The notes under the pieces were generated by a model. It had not been told where the DNA came from. It saw only the letters and a list, made by a program, of their open reading frames with translations, and ran no database searches. A program made the translations under genes and the position numbers. Shown in pieces: positions 48,361 to 57,342 of a stretch of 64,000 nt of DNA. Within the stretch, counting starts at the first letter, position 1. The number at the start of each line of letters is the position of its first letter. The DNA comes from Salvia splendens (lineage: Eukaryota > Streptophyta > Magnoliopsida > Lamiales > Lamiaceae): NCBI RefSeq assembly GCF_004379255.2, contig NC_056049.1:6386001-6450000 (forward strand), given 5' to 3'.

Positions 48361-50140
48361 TTATTGCTTTGTTACAGTACCATTGATTTTATGTTTTATC
48401 AGACCAGGAATATGAATTTCCTTAAAATACTTCTTCCACTCTATATTTCTTGCATCCACTTCAAAGCTAACTCTTTCCTCCTTTGACATTGCTTCAATTA
48501 ATTTCTGTGTGTTCCCTGTGTCAAACCTGAACAATGATATTTTTTAATCAAGAAATTCAGATACAAATTAATCAAGAAATATTGGGCATGCTATGAAATA
48601 TTTGTACCTTGCATTGGAAAACCCTATGAACTCATAGAGTTTGCAAAGTTTGTTAACATATGCAGCTTTAGCTTGATTTTGGGATTTTAGAGTCATTTTC
48701 TCACCATGTCCATTGATTGCATTTCTTGTGTATTCAGAGAAATCTTGGAAATTGTCAAAATATTTAATTCTTGAAATTTCTTGAGATGGGTTAAGAGGAG
48801 ATGAGTTGAAGTAGTGGAAAAGGTATTCAAAAAAATAAAAAATAATAGAGGATTTGTCTCTAGATGCAACATGGTAAACCCTAGGCTGTGGATGTGGCCT
48901 ATGCATGTTTCCCTCCTTGGCACTAGCTGCAATTGTTGTATTTGCTACTATATCTACTGGTATCTGATTAGGATTATAAAAAAAAGTAAGTCTTAATGAA
49001 ATTATTGACCAACAAAACCAGTTCTTAATTCCATTTAATATTCACTTGAACTTACAATATCCATGATTACTTGAGAGTCTCCAAAAAACCCTGGAAGTTG
49101 TCCTTTCCCATAAGCCATAATGACAGAATCGAACATCCTAATTAAATTCAAATCATTAAAAATAATGAAAAATAAATATTGGAAATTAAAATAGGTAGCT
49201 AGATAAATACCTATTTCCTTGTATCCATCCAGGGAAAGGGTCTTTATAGGTGCTCTCAATAACAGTAGGCCTAATAATAAGCAAAAGCACATCTCCTCTA
49301 ATTTCATCAAGAGCCATTTCTCCCATAGCTTTAGTCATGTGATATGAATTATGCCATCCAAATAATGTTGCTCTGTTACAGTATCATATCCAAAATAGCA
49401 ATGATCAGAAATACATGAAGTTTATCGAGATTTATTGGATATATGATGCAGTTTCAGTGGACTATATTGAAAACTTTAACCGTGCCGGAATGACCTGAAA
49501 TTCGCGGTGGACTTGCGAAACTGGCTGAGGGATCAAAGTCATCACTATGCCATGATGAATAAATAGCGGGTTTCGTTGTTTTGTGATTAATGTTTTATTA
49601 TTAATAACAAATTTTTAATTCAAGAAATTGAGGATTTTGTATTTTATCTATCAGTTCAATCATTCTTATGATTTTGTTCTGCATTTCTGTATTTAAATCT
49701 AGTTTTGCATATATCAAATCCCCATATTTATATGTAAATATAAAAATAATAAAATATATACCTGTCTTGTACAAGTCTTTTGAGATTATTGGTGAGATCA
49801 TGTTGGGTAGAGGAAGAAATAGATGATTTGAGAATCAAGTTATTCTCCTCAACTATGTCAAGTAGGAGTGATTCATCACAATGTTCCTCCTTTCTTCCAT
49901 TCCCTCCCATTATAAATGGCTTTTCCATTATCAATCCTTCTCTTTTTCCGTTGAAATACGCTGTCAGTTCAGTTTTAAATTAATCTTTATTGGTTGAAAA
50001 TTGACTGTGATACAAAGATACACTAACCGGTCGTAATACAACCCAATAAAGAATGGAGAAATTAAACGGAAATAAACTGAATTGAAATTACAAAGAAGAA
50101 TTCGAAACAATAAACCGTAAAGATGTAAGCCGAGTCGAGG

Positions 50141-50739
50141 CAGTGGCGGATCCACGTGGGAACAAAGGGGTACAACTGTACCCCCAAAACAACTTCGCGC
50201 AGGTGGTGTAGTGGTATTTATCTCCGCCTCTCACGGTGGAGGCTAGGGTTCGATTCTCATCACCAGCGCCTTGTTCATTTTCCTACATATTTGTATCTTC
50301 AAATATTGCATTTTTTATTCTTTACTTGTCTTTTTAAATATTCTAAAATGCTTTTGAAATGGGAAATCTATCTAATGCATAGTATATATTTATTTTTTCT
50401 ATTTTAAAATATTCAATTGGATTCAAAACCGACACAACTCACATCATTCATTTTTCTCTTTTTCTCAAAAAATTGGACACTTTTTTTATAATTTTAGTTT
50501 TTAAATATTTTAATAGATTTTTATTCTCTTCTAATGCATGTTGTTTCGTTCGTTAGTTTTTATCTTTCCGATTTTTTTTCTAGTGCACATCTATATCATA
50601 TTTTTATATTAAAATTACAAGTATAAATATTTAGCATGAAAAATTAAATAAAATAAAAACGATTGGTCAGGTTTTGAAACTTCGAATCGTTATAATTATT
50701 TATTGTACCCCCAAATGAAAAATCCTGGATTCGCCACTG
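50141..50739. mobile_element. hAT-type MITE (599 bp) carrying a tRNA-like sequence
   Basis: The left end cagtggcggatccacg and the right end 'ggattcgccactg' are inverted repeats, extending inward to the complementary pair 'ggggtacaa' and 'ttgtaccccc'. The 8-bp duplication AGTCGAGG (50133-50140 and 50740-50747) marks a hAT insertion. It interrupts the solo LTR at 49988-51771. Confidence 0.88.
50197..50269 (+). other. tRNA-Glu(CTC)-like sequence inside the hAT MITE
   Basis: It is 73 bases long, the length of a tRNA. The ends pair as an acceptor stem (GCGCAGG with CCAGCGC, six of seven pairs). The A box is TGGTGTAGTGGTA. The anticodon loop CTCTCAC carries CTC, as in plant tRNA-Glu. The B box is GGTTCGATTC. 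The D arm and T stem are poor, so I treat it as a tRNA-derived module rather than a working gene. Confidence 0.65.
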
Positions 50740-52354
50740 AGTCGAGGAGTCCTCTTTCCGCAAGACGAGATACGCCCTGATAGTGCTATCGGATTGGCGT
50801 GTCGTCCCCAAAGATAAAACGGCTTCGTCTTGTTCGTTGCAGCACCGCAAACAGAACAAGCTCCGGCGAACTAGATGATGGCGAGGGCAGAGCTTCGACG
50901 GAAGACTATGTAAAGAGAGGGAGAGAGCGTGTATGCGAGAATGTTTGAGTTTGTTATATTTTGAATGCAATGGATGCATGCCTATTTATAGGCTAAGTCC
51001 ACCCGCAGGGGTTGCTGGAGTCAACAGACATAATGTCTGTCATCAAAGCCATTGACCGTAACCGTCGGGGGTTACTGACTGGTGCACTAGCTGTTGGGAG
51101 CTGAAGAGACACGATGCATCTGGACACACTACACGACGGGATACACCATGGACCGTCGGGGTCCATCGGGGACCTTTTGTCTCCGATTTTGCGTCAGAGT
51201 CCAGCGGAGACCTGACGTGGACCAGGACTACCATGAGTCGGGGTCCGTCGGGGATAGCGTGGAGTTTGAGGTGATCTAAAAGGAACAAGCGGGGCTTGAA
51301 CTACGCTCAACGACCAGCTCCAAAGAACAGCCCAAAGACCAATTGTCAAGGCACAAGGGGCAAGGGGCAAGGGGCACGAGGCACAGGTCACGGTGCGCGG
51401 CTCGCGGGCGGGCGGGCGGCGGCGCGCGTGTAGGCTCTTTCACCCATCTTATTCCACGATAATTATTACACCTAATAATTCATCTTATTAAATACTTCAT
51501 CAAATAAGTTTATCATCCCCGATGTGGGATAATTAACACTTAGTTAATTAATCCCTTAGTTTTTTCCTCATAATAGCTTATTTCTAGCTTTATTGTGACT
51601 AACTTTAATATATTATTTCTCACTCACCGGGAATTGGATTTGAGAAAATGAATATGCTACGGTCATCTACTCGGAACTTAGATCGACGTTATTGCATTTA
51701 ATTATACAAAATTAAATGTCTTGTAACATTTATTATTATTCAAAATCGTTTGACCAAGCACGATTCCAACAATCTTTTGTTACAGACAAAATAAGAGATT
51801 TTAACCTCGAAGACTAGTCTATCAAGAGAGAGAATTGCGTACCGGCAGAAATATGAGCAAAGAGAGTGAGGTTATTGCATGTCTTGGCAAACCTCATCAA
51901 TCGTTTGGGGGCACTCATGTTCGCATCCACCAACAATTCATACCTATTATCAAAATATTACTCTGAAATAAGTAGACATGTTTACTTCGTTCCCTAAAAG
52001 ATGTGAACTTTTTCTTCATCTTTTAAAGCAATTGGCGTAGTTTCTACTCAAACGCATCATACATATATACATGTTATTGATTTCTACTTGTAGAATCCAT
52101 ATATAGATAATTAAGGAGAAATATATCAACTTTGGAAAATTAAACAAAAAGATGAAAATGAATCCCGTAATAATTGCACTTTCCAAAGCGTTTTGTATTT
52201 TTGGTTATTTACAATATTTTTAAATAAGTAAAATTAATATTTTGTTTGTTCGATTAAATACAGAAATAAATATTCAATATTATTTTTAATCACGGTCATA
52301 ATGAAAGTGGTGTATTTAATTTGAGGTGAAAAAAAAAAGAAGTACTAATTAATA

Positions 52355-52558
52355 CTCCCTCCGTCCCATTAAATATGAAATATTTGGTTTTCGACACGTG
52401 ATTTTATGTAGTGTCATTTTGTTAGTTAATGAACAGAGAGTAAAGAAAGAGAGAAGAAAAAGTAGAGAGAGTGTTGTTTCCATTTTTAGAAACGTTTCAT
52501 TTTTAATGGGACAACTGAAAAAGGAAAATGTTTCATTTCTAATGGGACAGAGAGGGAG
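52355..52558. mobile_element. Stowaway MITE (204 bp) in FAR intron 3
   Basis: The ends CTCCCTCCGTCCCATTA and (right, complemented) ctccctctctgtcccatta are flanked by TA on both sides (52353-52354 and 52559-52560). This is the standard Tc1/mariner Stowaway arrangement. Non-coding. Confidence 0.88.
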
Positions 52559-53176
52559 TACAATATAAAACAATGTTATACTTATTGTTCCATAGACCGA
52601 AATAAATCTATACCCTAACCCTAAATGAAACTCATAAATAAACCAAATTAACAAACATATCGTTCAAGATTTACTTTATACAGAAAAAAAGGTGCTGGGT
52701 TATGCCTATATTACCAAAACTTTAAAGAGACTAAATTTTATAGACGGACTAAAAATGAAAAAAAATAAAGATTATTAGTTGTGAACGGAAGAAAGGATTA
52801 TATGGAATATTGTTCGTATCTGTGGTGATGATCCCTCGGACAAGAAACCGGAGAGTAACCAAATTAACAAACCTATCGTTCAAGATTGTGGAAGCTGCGG
52901 ACTGGATTATGACATCGACATCTTTCCTAACTCGAGAAATAGATTCAGAATCCATTCCGAGATTCGGTTCACAGATATATTTCCGGCAATAGGTATCAGC
53001 TTCTCCCTTACCATGGCTTCGTAGTTATCTCCCAACTCTTCCTTCAGACTTTTGAATAAGTCCGAGTTTGTTATCTAAACAAATTCATAAGTAATATGTT
53101 AAAGCTTGATTATTACTATTACATGCATTTTGAAATTGGTAAGAACTAAGAACTCACTTCATTTGTTAATCTAGTT

Positions 53177-53946
53177 GATGGAACATTTTTTTAGGTCCAC
53201 GAACTTTGTCAAAGTATCATTTTAAGTCCGTGAACTTTAAAAATATCATTTTAGGTCCGTCAATTACAAGTTAATATCATTTGAGGTATTTTGAACTTTT
53301 TAGGACAAAAATGCCCTTAAGGTCTCTTCAAAGGGCAATTTGGACAATTCTTTCGCCTCTCATCTTGCGCCAGAAGCCTATAGTCCAATAATTTTTAACG
53401 GTAAATTTTTATAATTTAATTTAATTTGGATGGTAATTGATCTCCATTCTGAAATTCATATAAATAATACTCCGAATGACCATCCAAATTAATACTTATC
53501 TAATTTCAAGACAAATAAACTAAATATAATTCACAAATCACCAATAGTAAGTTCTTAAAATGCAGTTTAGATTGAAAAAATAAAATAAAGTATAAAGTCC
53601 CAATTCACTATCCCTATATAATTTGTCATCTAATAATTGAAAAATTAACACATAGTACTATTTTTTACGGCAAATTTTAATTATATTTAAATTCAATTTG
53701 GATGGTAATTGAATTGAATAGTAGTAAAAAAATTGTTGGACTCTAGGTGTTTGACGCAAGATGGGTGGCGAAAGAATTGTCCAAATTGCCTTTGGAAGGC
53801 CTTAAGGGCATTTTCATCCGGAAAAAGTTCAAAATACCTCAAATGATATTGACTTGTAGTTAATGGACCTAAAATGATATTTTCAAAGTTCACAGACCTA
53901 AAATGATACTTTAACAAAATTTGTGGACCTAAAAAGATGTTCCATC
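53177..53946. mobile_element. Mutator-type MITE (770 bp) inserted in FAR exon 2
   Basis: Inverted arms of about 195 bp run from gatggaacattttttt to the complementary right end 'aaagatgttccatc', about 90 percent alike by eye. The 9-bp duplication AATCTAGTT lies at 53168-53176 and 53947-53955. The centre is AT-rich with no frame. It interrupts the exon at a Leu codon; removing it and one repeat restores the reading frame. Confidence 0.92.
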
Positions 53947-54589
53947 AATCTAGTTAATGCAGTCGCCTTGTCAATGCAGCCGCCTTTGTCCTTTGCCTTG
54001 ATAAGTAGGTATATTTTGCCCACAGACATTGATGTTAATATCTTCTCCACCAGAACTAATTAAATAAAACATGTATATATATAAGATATAACATAAATAT
54101 AAAATAATAAAATTTAATATTTTTGTATAACATATTCCATATATTAGGTTATATACTATATAGTGCTACGATATTTCGGTTCGACTAGTTGAACCATGTA
54201 CTAATATCTTCATCGATTCACTTACTGGTGTGGTTTTTAAAATTAACATTGATTTTTTTCTCCAAAAATGTCTCAAAACTTTGAATTCTACATACTCTTT
54301 ATTTAAATTATTTTTTCACAAAATATGTATCAAACAAAATGTAATACTATAAAGATTCTAACGACATCCTAATTGCATATGTTTGGATAAAAAAAATTTA
54401 ATACTTTATTATTTTTTGTGCGTTCATACATTTCGAAAATCGTTAATATACCAACATATATAAGTATATGATGCAAAATATCACTAAAAAATACATAAAC
54501 CTTTTCCAAGAAGGCCAGTGGCACCCGTGAGAAGAATGTTCTTCCCGTGGAAAAAAGTCCCAATCCCAGTCTCTGATTATGTTGCATTG

Positions 54590-55180
54590 TGATGGAGTAT
54601 GTACTAAACATGATGGAGTATGTACTAAACAAGCCCATCAGCCTAAAGCCCAAGAAAGAGTATCAGTTCGGCGTTACCAAAGAGTTCGGCCCCAGCCTAT
54701 AGCTCGGTAAAAGCCGACCAATCAAGCTCGGCAAAAGCTGCTCGGCAATACCGAACTGGGAGCCACGACCTCCACTACACGATCTATCTAGTGGTGGACC
54801 CATGCAGGCTCTCATGACCTCCACGACATCCACGACATAATTACTGATGATGTAAGCCACTGCCTAGTCAGTGGCCATGCAGGATCTCATGACCTCCATG
54901 ACCTCCACGACTTAGGGTGGTGATGCAAGCCACGATCTCAGTTCAATATATAAATAGAACTTAGATCTGATAGACCAGGATTTACTAACTCTAGAGATAA
55001 AAGATCATATAGCAAGTCTGTGTTGTAAGCTGTAATCCCAGATCAAGCAATACAATCTTGCCCTCCCTTCTTCCCGTGGACGTAGATTTACTTCAGTAAA
55101 TCGAACCACGTAAATTCTTTGTGTCGTAGTCTTTATCTTCTACCAGCATTTACAAACATCAGAAATTCGCGGATTCATCA
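54590..55180 (+). repeat. 5' LTR of gypsy copy 2
   Basis: It starts TGATGGAGTATG and ends GGATTCATCA. The first 21 bases are repeated in tandem at the LTR start. The TATA box TATATAAATAG lies at 54947-54957. Confidence 0.93.
54947..54957 (+). promoter_or_regulatory. TATA box of the 5' LTR
   Basis: TATATAAATAG lies in the 5' LTR, with the same box at 61928-61938 in the 3' LTR. RNA start is expected about 30 bases downstream. Confidence 0.7.
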
Positions 55181-55181
55181 C

Positions 55182-55199
55182 TGGCGCCGTCTGTGGGAA
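55182..55199 (+). other. primer-binding site of gypsy copy 2
   Basis: TGGCGCCGTCTGTGGGAA lies one base after the 5' LTR. It begins TGG as required for pairing with the CCA end of a tRNA. It is not the initiator-Met type; I do not name the tRNA. Confidence 0.75.
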
Positions 55200-55260
55200 A
55201 CCAGAGAACCAAATCTGTGATAAAGCGAATTTTTGATCCTTTTTCCACCACTAAAAAAAA

Positions 55261-57342
55261 ATGCATACCAGATCACATAACACCCGTGCCTCCGTCCGTG
55301 ATAACCACGAGGAAGCTAATCCAGCAGCCCATAGGCCTGGAAAGCAGCCTCGTGAGAAATCTGTCTCCAGTTCTCACGAAGAAGGAACAAGCCACTCCAG
55401 GAGAGATCGCACCGAGTCTTCCCAGCAGCCCGATTTAAATGAAGCTGTCAAGCTGTTCTTGGCCGAGAAGCAGGAGGAGTTCTTAACCTTCCTGCAGAAG
55501 AGCCAACAGCCGGAGAAGACAACGGCGGATTCTCCCTCCTCATCCAGACATGAAAGTCACTACCGCAGTAGTGACGTGTCTTCCAGGAGAAAGAATCCTC
55601 AACCCCGACATGTTCCTGTTCCTCCTCGGTACCGGAACCACAGGAGAACTCCATCTCCTCCGTACCGAAGAGATGTCGGGTTCGCCATGTACGGAGCATT
55701 AAAGACTCCGTTCTCGGACGATATCACCCGAACTCCTTTGCCGCGGAACTACCGGACACCGTCAATGACTTATGACGGGCTAGTGGATCCTCATGACTTC
55801 TTGGGATGCTATCAATATAATATGGCGAACCAGGGTCTCAATGAGGTCCATATGTGCAAGCTGTTCCCCGAGCTGCTCATCGGGAACGCCAGAAGGTGGT
55901 TCGACAGCCTTCCTCAAGGCAGCATTAGATCCTACCGAGATCTAATGGATGCTTTCCACAGGAGGTTCTTTCAGAAAGCAGAAGCCCGGATTACTTCGGC
56001 TCAGCTGCTTTCTATACGTCAAGGTCACGACGAAAAGATCAGCGACTTCCTGACGAGATTCCATAAGGAATGCCTACAAGTAGATAATCTCAATGATCTA
56101 CTTGTCATTTCGGCATTCCAAAATGGAATCCTGCCCGGAGCTCTCTACAGAAAGCTCGTGGAGTGCGGTCCGCAAACAGCTCAAGAAATGTGGGACATTG
56201 CGGACCAGTTTTCCCGTGCGGATGAGGCAGACCGTCGAAAACGGTCTTTAGACAGCTCATCCCGAGAAGAGAAAAAGAAGCCCGATCAAAGCGGCCAGGT
56301 GCTTCCTCGCCGAACTCCTTTTGAAAGAATTCAAAGGGCACCGGTACAAGGCAGATTGGGGCCACGTCTCAATCCTGAGAAGCCGCCCGCTCAGTTCGTA
56401 CCATTAAACAAGTCAAGAACGGAAATTTTCGAACTACATTCCGATATGTTCGAAAAACCAAAGCGGATGACGAAATCAGCCGCGCGGCGACCTCAGGATC
56501 AATATTGCTCCTTCCATCAAGCCCACGGTCACGATACCGAGGAGTGCCGAAATTTGGCTGCAGGTATTGATGTTCTTGTGAAAACAGGAACGTTAAAAAA
56601 ATACCAAAGCAAGCAGCCGAAAAAGAACAAAAAGCAGAGAGGTGCGAACTGCAATCCTCAGGATCCGAAAAGGCATGAAGATCCCGAAGACGACGACGAG
56701 CCGCAATATGATGGAGTAATCCAGACTATTGATGCTCTCCCTGCCGGGAAGACTAAGTCGTCCCTAAAAGCAGAACGCAGAGGTTCCAATCAAGAGGAGC
56801 CGACACATAAAAGGCTGAAGAAAGACGAAGTGATTACATTTTCAGATGCCGATCCCGTCCCAGCCATCTCTCCTCACCAAGACGCTATTGTCATTCAAGC
56901 CGGAGTGGCAAACAAACTGATCCACAGAGTATTTGTGGATACAGGAGCGTCAGTCAGCGTTCTTTTTAAAGAATGTTTCGATAAAATGGAAGTGGATCCA
57001 GCTCGGCTCAGTCCGGCTCCACTTCCTCTGAAAAGTTTCGCCCAGGAGGACACCCGCCCTGAAGGTATTATCAGCCTTCCGATCACGGTGGGAAAAGCGC
57101 CTACAAGCTCCAATACGATGATCGAGTTCTTTGTGGTGAAAGCTCGGTCCCCGTACAACATCATCCTGGGGAGAGACTGGCTCAACACAGTTCGGGCCGT
57201 TTGCTCTACTTATCACCTCACCATCAAGATCCCCACTAAAGGTGGGATAGCGGTCATCCGAGGTGATCAAAAGAGAGCAAAAGAATGTCTGCAGATTGCG
57301 CTTAAAAGTGCCGAGCAATCAGTTCGGCACCATCAAGCATAG
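55261..57342 (+). CDS. gypsy gag-protease polyprotein
   Basis: 693 residues. A charged N-terminal part with Ser/Arg-rich stretches is followed by the retrotransposon gag domain (ARRWFDSLPQGSIRSYRDLM, about residues 217-236). A CCHC-like knuckle with the spacing CSFHQAHGHDTEEC starts near residue 416; this H-containing form is common in Tat elements. The aspartic protease has VDTGASVSVLF (catalytic Asp about residue 560) near the end. It forms particles and cleaves the polyprotein. It ends with TAG at 57340 in the same frame as the downstream RT, and no other stop intervenes. Start at the first ATG, 80 bases after the LTR. Confidence 0.9.
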   Translation: MHTRSHNTRASVRDNHEEANPAAHRPGKQPREKSVSSSHEEGTSHSRRDRTESSQQPDLNEAVKLFLAEKQEEFLTFLQKSQQPEKTTADSPSSSRHESHYRSSDVSSRRKNPQPRHVPVPPRYRNHRRTPSPPYRRDVGFAMYGALKTPFSDDITRTPLPRNYRTPSMTYDGLVDPHDFLGCYQYNMANQGLNEVHMCKLFPELLIGNARRWFDSLPQGSIRSYRDLMDAFHRRFFQKAEARITSAQLLSIRQGHDEKISDFLTRFHKECLQVDNLNDLLVISAFQNGILPGALYRKLVECGPQTAQEMWDIADQFSRADEADRRKRSLDSSSREEKKKPDQSGQVLPRRTPFERIQRAPVQGRLGPRLNPEKPPAQFVPLNKSRTEIFELHSDMFEKPKRMTKSAARRPQDQYCSFHQAHGHDTEECRNLAAGIDVLVKTGTLKKYQSKQPKKNKKQRGANCNPQDPKRHEDPEDDDEPQYDGVIQTIDALPAGKTKSSLKAERRGSNQEEPTHKRLKKDEVITFSDADPVPAISPHQDAIVIQAGVANKLIHRVFVDTGASVSVLFKECFDKMEVDPARLSPAPLPLKSFAQEDTRPEGIISLPITVGKAPTSSNTMIEFFVVKARSPYNIILGRDWLNTVRAVCSTYHLTIKIPTKGGIAVIRGDQKRAKECLQIALKSAEQSVRHHQA

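Larger units (their letters stand above)
49988..51771 (-). mobile_element. solo LTR (Copia-like) in FAR intron 4, with a nested hAT MITE
   Basis: On the minus strand it runs from TGTTGGAATCGTGC to CCAATA. The 5-bp duplication ATCTT lies at 49983-49987 and 51772-51776. A TATA-like box (cctataaatagg) lies near 50983-50994 on the minus strand. Net length is about 1.18 kb without the 599-bp hAT element and its repeat. No coding sequence. Confidence 0.8.

Noticed and set aside
50197..50269. Functional tRNA-Glu gene
   Set aside because: D arm and T stem pair poorly and it lies inside a hAT MITE; kept only as a tRNA-like module.
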